Notes: generated from the letters alone by a model not told the origin. Shown: positions 1 to 12,258, counted from the first letter of the stretch. The stretch is 64,000 bases of DNA from Artemisia argyi (GCA_030686995.1 CM060691.1:62657838-62721837), one strand, 5' to 3'. Numbers and translations: made by a program.

Positions 1-2
1 TG

Positions 3-372
3 TGTAGGACCCTAGAATAGTATATCTAACACAAGTTTATTAACGATTATTGAAGATAAAGAAGAGATAAGAGAGAGAGAGATGGCAACTTCTAGAGAGA
101 GAAAGGAAGATGTATTATATTAGAGAGAGAAAGAAGGAAATACACATAGAAGAAACCCTAGAAGCAACACCTCCAAATGAGAGCATTTGGAGGTATTTAT
201 AGGTGAGATAAGAAGATGGGCCGGGCTTGGGCTTTTGTAATAAACTAGATATAACCATTTACAATATTAGATTAAGCCAAGCCCGTTTACCCTTAACTAA
301 ACTACAAGACTATTACAATATATTTACAAGACTAAATGACTTAATAAATGATCGTCACTTCTATTTCTAACA
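3..372 (-). repeat. 3' LTR of Copia-1
   Basis: Direct repeat of 9583-9950 with TG...CA ends. It holds a minus-strand TATAAATA (194-201) directly beside a perfect inverted repeat, CCTCCAAATG ... CATTTGGAGG, around 173-194. The right-hand LTR carries the same arrangement with one mismatch in the stem. Confidence 0.9.
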
Positions 373-386
373 ATCTCCCCCTAAGG
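373..386 (-). other. Polypurine tract of Copia-1
   Basis: On the minus strand the bases AGGGGGAGAT lie directly before the LTR start TGTTAG, the usual Copia plus-strand primer site. A second copy of the tract with adjoining LTR-end-like bases lies at about 434-465. Confidence 0.8.
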
Positions 387-2400
387 GGCGATCATTGAGA
401 TCTCTCTTTGATTCCATTGATGATCAACACTTCTATTGCTAACAATCTCCCCCTAAGGGGTGATCATTGAGATATCTCTTTGTGATCTTGATCTTTGAAC
501 TTTGAAGCTTGTTGTCTTGAACTTTGAGTCTTTGTAGAATAGCTTTTAGTCTTTGTTCCTTCATGCTTTGTGATCTTTGATAATTGACTTTTCATTATTC
601 TTTGTTCTTTTGTTGCAGATTGTGATGTAGTGTCATCTGCCTTTCGTCACTTCTTAGACTTTGGTGGTTGTCCACCATTCCAACATGCTCATACGTCTTT
701 AGTCATTGTGATACATGTATTTGTTATTCCTGTTCTTTCACACCGATCATTGTAAATTTACTTCTATAGATTCTTTCATATTGCGTAGAATCTTTCTTAG
801 AACTTTTCTTTGCTTTGATCTTTGTAAGGATTTTCCTTAGACTTTGTGATGCATGTATGAGCATGTGGAATCTGTCGCCATGGAGACGATGTATAGCTGT
901 AGGAAAACAGTTAGCAATAAACAACCGGTACTTACAGATAAGGAATTAGAGATCGTCAACAGCATAGTGTGAAGACTCCTTCTAACCCTTACCATGGCCG
1001 TTCCCATATCAGATACTCTCGAAAGAGCTTACGAGACCTACTAAGTAGCTCAATGACTGGGTGAGTCGCTGGGGATCACTCCACGACTGTAGACCGTTTG
1101 AAACCACCGCGAACACTAAGCGTAACCCATAAAGAATTACCGAAGTGACCTGCTGTCAGGGCTGCTTGATGTTGACCCTGGCAGGAATTTCCGTTCAATC
1201 ATTGAGAAAATACATAAGTAAATCCTCTCATAAACGTTCTAGGCAGATTGCTAAGATCTGCGTAGGACTCTTAAGTTTACATCTGGCGTCCTTAATGATG
1301 AACAACCAGTGTATAAATATCATGTGTTCCTATGAGATCTTTTGATGAATCTCGGGGCTCTAGACTCGATAAGTGCACATATGGTTTCCTATGCGGAGAT
1401 TAGGGAGAGGTCTCCTGCTTCAATATCAACCATCTCTAAGAGACAGGTCGATAGATTACGTTGGTTCCCCGTGAGAATGAAACAAGCTCTTTTAAGAGAA
1501 CTTGAGTGGCTAGAAGGTTTAGTGCAGTGCGTCACTGGGTCCATGACGTCTTTATCTTCAATACCGGTGTCACCTTAGTAACAACCCGTAGCATATGAAT
1601 TGAACCCGGTGTCTGCCCTAAGGTTGAACATATGGAGGGCTATTTCTTTTCACCCTTTTTCATAACTTTTCTTTTTAATTCTTCAACCCCTTCTTTCTCC
1701 TTTCTCATTTTCTCCTTTTTCAATAATACCTAAGGACTTCTAATTCTAATCTAATGGAATTGTCCTTGGGTAGATCCCTCTGTATCTGGCGGATCATAGG
1801 ACGGTTTTCCCTAACCTTAGTCACCTTATAACTCCATGAATCCTATAATTGCCAGGAAACCTTTGATTGAAAATCTCTCAAATTGTTTATGAATATAAAC
1901 ACATTTTTGTTGACACTTTGAGAGTTTTTGTTTCTTTTGAAGGACTCCCCCTTCACATGTGCTTATGAATTTTTTAAGAAATTTGCACATGCGTGAGGAG
2001 TTTGCACTTTTTGAATTGATCCACTTTCAGTGAACATGACTGATTCGAGACACGCTTACATTACTAGTTAAACTAGCTTGAAATTATTACCCGTCCTGGT
2101 CAAGTCCAAAGAAAGTCTCTCGATACGGTACATTCTACTTAGACAAGTCCTATTCGAGACACGCTTACATCACTAGTTAGACTAGGTTGAAATTATTACC
2201 CGTCCAGGACAAGTCTTTTCGATTACTGACATTTGAAGCTTCGTCAATTCATTGGTACTATCTGAGTCGAGCTCTTTTGAGATTCAGTCACATTCTTTAA
2301 ACATCTTTGATCACATTTTAATCATGTCTTCTCCCCCTCAAAAATAGCATATCATGACATTTTTTATATCAACAGATTAAGAAAAAGCTTTTCGGAGAGA
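387..2400 (-). other. Copia-1 3' noncoding region
   Basis: Between the LTR and the tandem repeats I find no supportable coding region. The stretch holds the duplicated PPT boundary near 371-485 and a 66-bp direct repeat, noted separately. The GC-richer part at about 960-1640 is not recognisable to me. No pol motif is seen in any frame. Confidence 0.5.
2042..2217. repeat. 66-bp direct repeat pair in Copia-1
   Basis: The block starting ATTCGAGACACGCTTACAT and ending near CAAGTC occurs at 2042-2107 and again at 2151-2217 with only a few substitutions (for example CCTGGT against CCAGGA). No coding role is apparent. Confidence 0.8.
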
Positions 2401-4980
2401 AAGACAGATTTCATTTTTCATGAATTTGGAACAAGTTTATTTTTGAAATACTCCCCCTCAAAACTCGCATATGTTTTTGAGAAATGTTAAACTTTTTAAA
2501 GTTTAGAGGGAAGGAGTCTTCTTGAAGCAAAATTCTGAAAGAGAAAGAAGTTTCAGATTTGTTGAATTTTGCATCAAGGTTTTTTGGAAAAACAAAGACT
2601 TCTCTTTGTTTGAATAGGAATGTCGCACTGAGGCATACAACAGTGTCTATTTTTAGGATAAGTGCACTTTGTTGATGAAAATCATTTTTACGCAGCACTT
2701 TCCTTTCTTTGAAAACTTGAGTTGTGCACTGTAAGGTGTATACAAGTCATTTTGATGATGAGCACCGGTTTTGATAGATTTTGAAAATCTTTTTGAAAAA
2801 ACTTGAAAAGGTGGTGCTCAGAATGTAAGAGAATTTTGAAAATCTAATTTATCATTAGATCAACAATCATGGTCTTGAGCTTAAAGATTTTGAAAGTTTT
2901 TCTAAAGAAAACTCAAGCCAGATAAGTGTTTGGTTCTCGTTTTAGGATAAGTGCTCAAAAAATATTTGAAATCTTTGTTTGATTAAGCACTTTCCTTTCT
3001 TTGAAGCGCGGGTCCTGAACTGATGTGTCCAGAAGCCATTTGATTAAGTCCTTATTTGAAATCTTTTTGAGTTGTTATACCCGGACTTAAGTTTTGAAAA
3101 GATTTCACTTTGAAGCACGGGTTGTAAGCTGAAGTACTTACAAGCCATTGTAAAGAAACTTTTGAGAAACGACATGTTTTAGAAAACATTTTCGAAAACA
3201 CTCGCTCAAGCATCTGTACATGTCTGTATCATTGTTGAATGACATTTCTAGATACGTACAAAGACAGATTTCATTTTTCATGAATTTGGAACAAGTTTAT
3301 TTTTGAAATACTCCCCCTCAAAACTCGCATATGTTTTTGAGAAATGTTAAACTTTTTAAAGTTTAGAGGGAAGGAGTCTTCTTGAAGCAAAATTCTGAAA
3401 GAGAAAGAGGTTTCAGATTTGTTGAATTTTGCATCAAGGTTTTTTGGAAAAACAAAGACTTCTCTTTGTTTGAATAGGAATGTCGCACTGAGGCATACAA
3501 CAGTGTCTATTTTTAGGATAAGTGCACTTTGTTGATGAAAATCATTTTTACGCAGCACTTTCCTTTCTTTGAAAACTTGAGTTGTGCACTGTAAGGTGTA
3601 TACAAGTCATTTTGATGATGAGCACCGGTTTTGATAGATTTTGAAAATCTTTTTGAAAAAACTTGAAAAGGTGGTGCTCAGAATGTAAGAGAATTTTGAA
3701 AATCTAATTTATCATTAGATCAACAATCATGGTCTTGAGCTTAAAGATTTTGAAAGTTTTTCTAAAGAAAACTTAAGCCAGATAAGTGTTTGGTTCTCGT
3801 TTTAGGATAAGTGCTCAAAAAATATTTGAAATCTTTGTTTGATTAAGCACTTTCCTTTCTTTGAAGCGCGGGTCCTGAACTGATGTGTCCAGAAGCCATT
3901 TGATTAAGTCCTTATTTGAAATCTTTTTGAGTTGTTATACCTGGACTTAAGTTTTGAAAAGATTTCACTTTGAAGCACGGGTTGTAAGCTGAAGTACTTA
4001 CAAGCCATTGTAAAGAAACTTTTGAGAAACGACATGTTTTAGAAAACATTTTCGAAAACTCTCGCTCAAGCATCTGTACATGTCTATATCATTGTTGAAT
4101 GACATTTCTAGATACGTACAAAGACAGATTTCATTTTTCATGAATTTGGAACAAGTTTATTTTTGAAATACTCCCCCTCAAAACTCGCATATGTTTTTGA
4201 GAAATGTTAAACTTTTTAAAGTTTAGAGGGAAGGAGTCTTCTTGAAGCAAAATTCTGAAAGAGAAAGAAGTTTCAGATTTGTTGAATTTTGCATCAAGGT
4301 ATTTTGGAAAAACAAAGACTTCTCATTGTTTGAATAGGAATGTCGCACTGAGGCATACAACAGTGTCTATTTTTAGGATAAGTGCACTTTGTTGATGAAA
4401 ATCATTTTTACGCAGCAATTTCCTTTCTTTGAAAACTTGAGTTGTGCACTGTAAGGTGTATACAAGTCATTTTGATGATGAGCACCGGTTTTGATAGATT
4501 TTGGAAATCTTTTTGAAAAAACTTGAAAAGGTGGTGCTCAGAATGTAAGAGAATTTTGAAAATCTAATTTATCATTAGATCAATAATCATGGTCTTGAGC
4601 TTAAAGATTTTGAAAGTTTTTCTAAAGAAAACTCAAGCCAGATAAGTGTTTGGTTCTCGTTTTAGGATAAGTGCTCAAAAAATATTTGAAATCTTTGTTT
4701 GATTAAGCACTTTCCTTTCTTTGAAGCGCGGGTCCTGAACTGATGTGTCCAGAAGCCATTTGATTAAGTCCTTATTTGAAATCTTTTCGAGTTGTTATAC
4801 CCGGACTTAAATTTTGAAAAGATTTCACTTTGAAGCACGGGTTGTAAGCTGAAGTACTTACAAGCCATTGTAAAGAAACTTTTGAGAAACGACATGTTTT
4901 AGAAAACATTTTCGAAAACTCTCGCTCAAGCATCTGTACATGTCTGTATCATTGTTGAATGACATTTCTAGATACGTACA
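2401..4980. repeat. Tandem array, 3 x 860 bp
   Basis: Three head-to-tail units at 2401-3260, 3261-4120 and 4121-4980, each starting AAGACAGATTTCATTTTTC and ending TAGATACGTACA. Unit length is exactly 860 bp in all three and differences are scattered single bases. Each unit holds weaker internal repetition around AAGTGCTC/TTTGAAATCTTT. A 95-codon minus-strand open frame in units 1 and 2 is broken in unit 3 and shows no recognisable domain, so I do not call it a gene. The array fills the place where pol would be expected. Confidence 0.95.
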
Positions 4981-5160
4981 GAATATCGATTATACAAGAG
5001 ACATGTCGTGAGAAGAATATTTTTGGATTTTGTGATTTTATAATGTTTTTGGATTTTTGAAAAATTTTATATTTTTGTATTTTGTTTTTGATGGTTTTTC
5101 AAATTTTGTATTTTGTTTTTCAAAAAATATATACAAAGAAGAATTGAAGAAAGAAAAAAA

Positions 5161-8100
5161 TTAAGTTTGGACAAGTAAAAGTGGAGTTAAGAGTGGAATT
5201 AGAAAAGGATGTCCACATGCGATGTTGGCGTAAATTTCTTTACCACATTGGATGTATGAACTCTCATCACTTTCACAAGTACCTGCATCCACAGAAGAAG
5301 ACTTTGCACAAATAACAATGTTAGAAGTACATGTTTCCTCACATTGAGGGTGTTCACTTTCAATGGTTGTAGTTGTTGCTACATCCTTATCCTGATGATT
5401 TTCACTATTATTTGTCTTGGTGCAACAATCAAGAATCTTTCCTGTGGGAATCCATCTAAGACCAACTGTATTAAAAACCTTTCCTGTGGGAATCCACCTA
5501 AGGTAAGATCTAGACGTAGTTTTCGTATCAGATGCAACAGAAGTCTCAGTTTTTGACAAACTACATCCTTTAGATATCCACCTATTAGGTTTCTTATCCA
5601 TTTTCTTGTTATCAACGGGTGTGTTTATATTTGGTGTCTTAGTGGATTGTGCCTTGACACTTGATTTTCCTTTCTTGAGAAATTGTGCAACACATGCATC
5701 GTGATTAGCTGAAAAAACACATTCTTGACATGTATGACAGAAAAATTCAATATTCTTGTTTAACACAGCAACTTTAACTTTGTCACTACAGTCATTTGGA
5801 AATTGTTTGTTGTTTGATGAGACCTTGGAATTCTTTGTGTTGCATTCTACGTTCCTAGCATTCTCTTTTGTGCCACTTCTCTTAGATGCAAGCCAATCCC
5901 TAGTATTTTGTTGAGTGTTCCTAGGTAACGGTTCACTACTACTAGCAGTGCTTTGGAATCTTGTAGAATTCATCACATTAGGTGTTGCACCTAAAATTCC
6001 GTCTTTTCGAAGTTGTGCCTTTTTCCTAGCTTCTTCTAGATGGTGATTTTGGACCATGTCATTAGAACCAACAGATTCCTTTACAGTTTTTTCCTTTACA
6101 GTTTTTGTGGTCACATTCGGTGTACTATTCCTAGAAGGGATAGGTGCACTCACATTTGTGTTTCTTTCAACAACCAATTTTTGTTTCTCAACAATCTTTT
6201 CAATTTCCTTTTGCTTGAGCAAGGGTTGTGGAGTGACTGGTTTTGTCAAATCCTTTTTCGCATCGACTTTTGGAGCAAATCAGGAAATTGACATTTTTTG
6301 TTTTTCAACCGTTTTTGAAACATTTGGTGTCTCCGAAGTCGATGGTTTTGCAAACTTAGTATCCACACCCTTCCCTTTCATACTTTCAAGCTGAGCTCTC
6401 AAAAGATCATTTTCCCTTTCCATGTCCTTGTAGGCATGCTCATACGACAATTTGTCATACTTGCATTCCTCAGATTTTCGATCAAGTTGTTTGAAAAATG
6501 ACATGTTTTCTTTTTCAAGTTTTAAAAGAGCATTTTCATATTTGGAAACAATTTCAGAGGTCTCAGCTCTCAATCTTTCATCGTCTTGAACAGAATATGT
6601 TTGTAAAATGATGGACATGATATCAGTAGTCATAACAGCTTCGAAGAGAGAATCATTTAGCCTTTCCAAAACATTCATGTTTTCACGAGTATCATTAGCT
6701 TCGTTTACCAGGGATTTGTGGTCCTTGACAAAGTCGGCCGTTTCTTTTAGGAAAGCTTGTTCAAAATGGATTACCCTTGCACTGATGTTATTCAGTGGGA
6801 TAGTAATTTCGTTTTGAAACACCTTTTTCTGTTCGATATGAAAACTAGAATGCCAGTTGTTAATATTGATGGTAGTTTTAGATTCAACAATATTTTGAAG
6901 TTCTTGAATTCTCTTTTTAACGTCATCGAGAATGTCTCTAGCCTCACTTGTATTAAAAGTGTTGTTAGAGGACATTTGTTCCATTTTTGAAAGAGATCTG
7001 GAAACAATTTTCTTTTTAGACAAGAATTTCGTGAATGGTCGTTTTATGGAAGACACAGATGGTTCAGTTTGTGGAACAAAAGTAATTCTCGAAAGTTTGT
7101 TCAATTTGTTGTAATCAATGGGTTTCAAATCCTTTTGTTTCATTTTAGTAATGCTCTCTTCGACAAGTTCCATCGTTTCCACAGAATCCCGAACGACGGG
7201 AGGATCATGTTTGGTGTAAATCACATTACCATTATACAAAACATTCTGTTCTTGCTGAGCTTTCTTGAGATTACAAGGAGTTTTGTTACCTAGAGCCATT
7301 TTCTGTTTTGTAAGGTAAATCGGATTAGTTTGATTTGAAATCATTTTCATTGTTTGACTTGACTGACCCGACTTAACCACTAATTCTTCTAGATGTGCAA
7401 TCATGTGTTCTGACTCATCGATTTCTTCCAAAAGTTTGTCTTCTTTCTTTGCAAAGTCCTTTTTCAACTCATCCCTTTCTTTTTCAAGATTGGTATAAGC
7501 TGTTTTTTGTTTAGAAAGTTGGTTTTGTAGATCAGAAATTTCCGCGTTTAAAGATTTTATCTTTTTGAAAGAATTAACATCAAGTGTATCAAACTTAGGT
7601 TGCAATTGTTGTTCCCTTGAAACGGAATTTTGATAACCAGTTTCTAATTCAGACAATCTTTTGTTATGAAACTCAAAAGCTTTAGCGTTTTCCTTGTAAC
7701 TCTCAAGCTCAGTGGTCAATTTAACATTCGCAGCTTTAACATTGCGATTGACCTTTTGCACATTTTCAATTTCAATACGACAATTGTTCAATAATGATTC
7801 AAAGAAAGCACGGGTTTCCTCATCATTAGCACCATTTTGTGCAACTTGAACTCCATTAGGATCCATATCTGGAGTTTCATAGTTAACATTGCTATTAACT
7901 TGTTCCCCCACATATGTTTCATAATTAGGTTCAGATGGCACATAATGTCGCTTCTCATGAGCAAACGGATTAGCATTGTTACCATAATTTGGTACCTCAT
8001 GGAATGGATCTGAATCATAAGTAGGAGGAAGATCAGAATCACTGGTTGATGCTGTTGCCTGCTGATTTGCCATAAAGTTGTAGGTTTCATTGAGATATGC

Positions 8101-8349
8101 TGGATTGTCATTAATTCTTGTTGTAGCTCGAAACTCATTTTTCTCAGCAGTCAACAGTATTCCCATTTCTTCTTTATTGGCAAGCATTATCAAGTACTGG
8201 ATCTTTTCAACCGTCGTTATAGCATTAACATTGTGATTATTGACAATATCACTGCTTGATGTTGTTGCTTGATGATTTGCCATAAAGATGAAGTTTCCAT
8301 TGATAGGTTCCATGCCCATTGATGGAAAGAATTTTTTGAGAGGTTCCAT
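5161..8349 (-). pseudogene. Coiled-coil spacer protein of TNT1-94-like Copia, one nonsense codon
   Basis: A single frame of 1063 codons is broken by one in-frame TGA at 6280-6282, giving open segments of 689 and 362 codons. The first part starts MEPLKKFF, has a low-complexity polar N-terminus, then long heptad-like coiled coil (for example LNAEISDLQNQLSKQK), then conserved-looking blocks such as KQKMALGNK and YNGNVI. The second part is basic and Asn/Ser-rich, has a Cys/His cluster (FFCHTCQECVFSANHDACV) and twin copies of the motif RWIPTGK. In Asteraceae Copia polyproteins annotated as TNT1-94-like, such coiled-coil and WxPTGK regions lie between the gag zinc knuckle and the protease (established). 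Here no CCHC knuckle precedes it and no protease follows. The role is unknown; a structural or assembly role is inference. The stop may be a decayed arginine or tryptophan codon. Confidence 0.75.
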
Positions 8350-9567
8350 GAACGTGAAGCTTAATTAAAACAATATTCTAATTAGCCGAGTGAGAACTAC
8401 GTTTCCCTCCAAAATTTATTTTGAAAAATTTTCACTCAGAATTTTGAAAATCACTATAGAATGCAATCCTAACGTTCCAAGAAAAAGTTGAGTTTTGAAA
8501 AATTTTGACGCCAAATTTTACCGAAAAAATTCGAATTTTGGCCTAAAAATTTGAATTTTGGGCCAAAATTTTCACCGTTATACCAAAATTTGAATTTCGC
8601 GTAAAAATTGAAAGTTTAGTCTCCTGTAAAAATTAAATTTTACTCAACTTGTGTAGATGTATGGATCTTAAAAAGATAATAAAGGTAGTTATAAAAGATT
8701 AGATGTTTTGGTGAATTAGAAAGAGTCGATCTCGGAATAAGCTCACTCGATAACCTAAAGAAATTTCGGCAGAGTTTCGTTTAGGTACTCACAAGAGAAA
8801 TCCTTACTCGATGCACGATAAGGTATAAAGGCTAACTCGCCAAATTGTAACTCGAAAATTTTTCAAACTCGAAAAATGATTTCAAACGCGAAAAAAAATT
8901 TCAAACTCGAAAATTTTTCTCAGACTCGACAGATTGTTTCAAACTCGACAAAATTTTTCCAAACTCGAAATTTTTATCCAAACTCGAAAAAAATTGTCAA
9001 ACTCGAAACAAAATTTTTCAAACTCGAAAAAAATATTTCCTAACTCGGAAAATTTTTCAAACTCGAATTTTTTTTTTCTTAAACTCGGAAAAAAAAAATT
9101 TTGCTTAACTCGAAAAATGTTTTCCTAACTCGAAAACTTTTTTCTAACTCAGTAAAATGTTTTCCTAACTCGGTAAAATGTTTTCCTAACTCGGTAAACT
9201 TTTGTCCTAACTCGGAAAAATTTTTCCTAACTCGAAAGAATTTTTTAACTCGATAATAAAATATTTCTAACTCGAAAATAAATGTTTCTAACTCGGAAGA
9301 AAAAAATTTCAAACTCAAAATAATTTTTAAACTCGACAAAAATTTTATTCAAACTCGAAAAAAAAATTTCAAACTCGAAAAATGTTTTTTCAAACTCGAT
9401 AGAAATTTTTCAAACTTGAATTTTTTTTTTCAAACTCGAAAATTAATTTTTTTAAACTCGATAAAGCTTTCTAAACTCGATTAAAACGCGATGAACAGTA
9501 ACTTTATACTAAAAAAATCCGATTTTCACCCAAAAAATGATCTAACACAACCTAAAATTATCCCTAG
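8350..9567 (-). other. Copia-1 5' leader with CTCGAAAA-type repeats
   Basis: Untranslated leader between the primer site and the ORF start. From about 8840 to 9480 it consists of some thirty irregular tandem units of roughly 18-22 bp built on AACTCGAAAA plus T-runs (plus-strand reading), with variants AACTCGGTAAA and AACTCGACAAA. No coding region is supportable; short open frames here are only repeat translations. Confidence 0.8.
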
Positions 9568-9580
9568 GCTCTTGATACCA
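9568..9580 (-). other. Primer binding site, tRNA-iMet type
   Basis: The minus strand reads TGGTATCAAGAGC two bases inside the LTR end. It resembles the complement of the initiator tRNA-Met 3' end used by Copia elements, with an extra A in the middle. Confidence 0.8.
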
Positions 9581-9582
9581 AT

Positions 9583-9950
9583 TGTAGGACCCTAGAATAG
9601 TATATCTAACACAAGTTTATTAACGATTATTGAAGATAAAGAAGAGATAAGAGAGAGAGATGGCAACTTCTAGAGAGAGAAAGGAAGATGTATTAGATTA
9701 GAGAGAGAAAGAAGGAAATACACATAGAAGTAACCCTAGAAGCAACACCTCTAAATGAGAGCATTTGGAGGTATTTATAGGTGAGATAAGAAGATGGGCC
9801 GGGCTTGGGCTTTTGTAATAAACTAGATATAACCTTTTACAATATTAGATTAAGCCAAGCCCGTTTACCCAGAACTAAACTACAAGACTATTACAATATA
9901 TTTACAAGACTAAATGACTTAATAAATGATCGTCACTTCTATTTCTAACA
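9583..9950 (-). repeat. 5' LTR of Copia-1
   Basis: Partner of 3-372, with the same TG...CA ends. It has a minus-strand TATAAATA at 9772-9779 and a leader leading into the primer site. As the functional 5' LTR it should hold the element promoter. Confidence 0.9.
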
Positions 9951-10128
9951 CACTGCCTTTACCACAAGCCATAATCTTGCGGGCTAGCCAACTCATTCGC
10001 TTTATGGGATATGGCGAGTTGAGGTACCATACAGTTTTGGGCAAATTGCATGCCATCAACGGATTTGATGTATCTTTACCAAGAGCCGTTTGCTCCTGGA
10101 TTAGCCAATCCCTTTTTCGGTTAGACAT
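9951..10128 (-). pseudogene. Start of second Gypsy ORF, cut by Copia-1
   Basis: The frame starts MSNRKRDWLIQEQTALGKD and runs 59 codons before entering the Copia-1 LTR, where the open frame is accidental. I know similar RDWLxQEQTALGKD starts from Asteraceae Gypsy-related proteins, where they open a longer gag-side reading frame (family knowledge from memory). The remainder lies left of the window. About 340 bp separate it from the upstream ORF. That gap carries CCCCCACACTTAG-type motifs twice and no gene I can support. Confidence 0.55.
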
Positions 10129-10466
10129 GGTGGACTGATTACCACAAAAATTTTGAAGCACCAGTGAAAATTTTTTGAAATTTTGGCCAAAAACGGGGGT
10201 ACTAGATAGTAAAATGTGATAAAATTCGCTAGAATACCCCCCACACTTAGCATGAATATTGTCCTCAATATTCAAAGTCCCGGCTATTATGCCGACTCTT
10301 TGAATGTAAAAGGGCAACATTACAAGCTAAATGTGGAAAACACCATTTTGTTTTTCACTTCATAAGTAACCACTGCAGGGGTAACTCCCCCACACTTAGG
10401 GTGAAAACCCTAAGTACATGCTACTGTTTTTGTTTACCGAGTCGCTAGCTTGACTCGACCCCGAAT

Positions 10467-12258
10467 TCATTTGTTCTTGGGGAAGCATGATGTGGAAGAA
10501 ACAATCTCAATCGGACTTTCATTCAAGATGTTTGGACAAACATTTGAAGCACGTGAAAGTTCCACACCGAGGAGATATACAGACCCTGGCTTAAAATAGT
10601 ATAAACTATAAGCGGTGATGCCGGGGTCAAAGATAATGTCTTCATTCCCGAAGGAGTGAAGAACAGGAGAAGTCACCCGATAGGTGAAGAAAGGTAGCAA
10701 GATCTTGTTGACAATCAAGATAAAGTCATCATCATCAAAAAGAGAATTCATGATTGGTGTATCATGAATCTCATCATTTAGGCTCGTATGATCTAGACAT
10801 ATTATGGGTGGGAGGGTTGGGATTTTGATATCAATAAAATTCTCAGGGTTGGGAATATTTCCCTCCGGGACACAAAGATCAACTTTGTCTAGATCAAAGT
10901 AAAAGTTATCATACTCTGGTGGAGATATGATATGAGTGTTCACCGGAGAACTCCTCAAAGGTGAAAGAATCATATTCAGGGAGAGAAATTTGAGAATAAG
11001 AAGTGGTACTGCCACTAATCTTCTCTCCCATATGATCAAAGGTAAAGGCTTCAAACTCCGGAATATGATCATCGGAGAAAATGTCACTATCCTTTATGGG
11101 GATAGGAGGTGAAATAGGTTTCATATTGAAAGCCTCGATTTTAGAAATGAGGAGATCGACATTCAATAATGTTGCACGAAGTGCTTCATCCTTGATTTTA
11201 GTGTCAATCTCATCATTCTCTTCTTCTAAGCTAACTAGCTTAGAAGGTAATTCTTCCATATAAACGATGTCTCCACAAGATAACGAATCGTTATCAGTAG
11301 AATCGGAGAACATCTCGACATGATCAGTCAGGAAGACAAGAGGAGGAGGGATATCACAAATATGATCAAGAGTTCCCTGTGACTCTCTTGAGATTGAGAC
11401 AAGGTTCTCAACACTAGACTTTATGAATTCGTCCGATTCCTTATCAGGAACAGTGTCAAGATGCTCGTCCCCCATGCTCAGAGAGTGAGTGGGAACCTCG
11501 GGTGTGATGAGAGTGGGTTGAGATGGAATCTCAAGTGATGGAATTTCATCTGATGAACCTGATGAATCTTTATAAAATCCAAGGATATCAAGTGTATCCT
11601 CATCATCACTGTCATCAGGAATGAAACGAAATCGAGAGCTAGATCTGGCTGTTTTTTCTTTTGCTATTGATTCCCTAATAGAGTTTTCATAAGCATCTTG
11701 GGAATTTATTATAGCAGCCTGTTCTTCAGCTAACAATTCTTCCATTGATTTTTGTTTTGGATTATCTGGGGTATGTGTAATTCCTCTCAAATCTTTCACT
11801 AAATCTAAAAGATCAAGGAGAAGACTTTGAGGAATTGGTGGAGATGGAGGTTCGTCATAATACGATGTGTCAAAATTGTTACAAGGAGATGGATTCCTTG
11901 TTTGCCAATCGGAGCTGAAGTGTGGACCTCCACAGTAATCACAACAGTAAAACTGATGTGGCTGTGGGTCGTATGTGCTAAAGTTATAATCATTATCAGG
12001 AAACTGCTCATAGACAAGCGTGTTTCCCGATTGACAATCAGAACTGTAGTGTGAACCACCACAGTACTCACAACAGTAAAACTGCTGAGTCTCATGGTGC
12101 GGTAACTGATGGAATAAATCAGTCGTCTCATGGTAAGAATAGGGATCTTGGTTATAGATAGACCCGTTTCCCGACTCTACCATGCCATAACTGGGGCAAT
12201 TGCCACCATTATGAGGATTACCACACCATTGGCAAACCAGAAAGTGTGGATGAGACAT
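10467..12258 (-). pseudogene. Cys/His-motif ORF of Tat-like Gypsy element, frameshifted
   Basis: The frame opens MSHPHFLVCQWCGNPHNGGNC and carries three Cys-rich motifs in the first 115 residues: CQWCGNPHNGGNC, CEYCGGSHYSSDC and CDYCGGPHFSSDW. The third has lost its last cysteine. These resemble retroviral-type knuckles of form CxxCGxxHxxxxC. An acidic, Ser/Asp-rich middle follows, and a C-terminal part containing PEYDSFTFE and, after a frameshift, PEYDNFYFDLD and SFGNEDIIFDPG. A one-base-class frameshift near 10930 splits it into two overlapping open frames (12258 to 10909, and 11087 to 10467). Such proteins are common in Asteraceae genomes, annotated as retroelement or RT-domain proteins. 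No RT is present here. A nucleic-acid-binding gag-side role is inference. Confidence 0.65.

Larger units (their letters stand above)
1..9955 (-). mobile_element. Non-autonomous Ty1-copia-type LTR element (Copia-1)
   Basis: Two near-identical terminal repeats of about 370 bp (3-372 and 9583-9950) bound the element. Read on the minus strand they start TGTTAGAAATAG and end GGTCCTACA. A tRNA-iMet-like primer site follows the right-hand LTR and a purine tract GGGGGAGAT abuts the left-hand one, so the element runs right to left. The right flank CACTG matches the TG that precedes the left LTR at the window edge, consistent with a 5-bp target duplication whose first three bases lie outside. No protease, integrase, RT or RNase H is present; the only long coding region is a coiled-coil protein. 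It interrupts a Tat-like Gypsy fragment. By eye the LTRs differ at about seven positions plus one 2-bp indel, which suggests a fairly recent insertion. Confidence 0.9.

Noticed and set aside
1145..1578. Open frames of 66 and 78 codons in the GC-richer part of Copia-1
   Set aside because: Short, on the strand opposite to the element, and without any motif.
2411..3558. Two identical 95-codon minus-strand frames
   Set aside because: They lie in tandem-repeat units; the third unit breaks the frame and no domain is visible.
9933..9950. Continuation of the MSNRKRDW frame into the Copia-1 LTR
   Set aside because: The codons past the insertion point belong to the LTR, so they are not part of the Gypsy protein.
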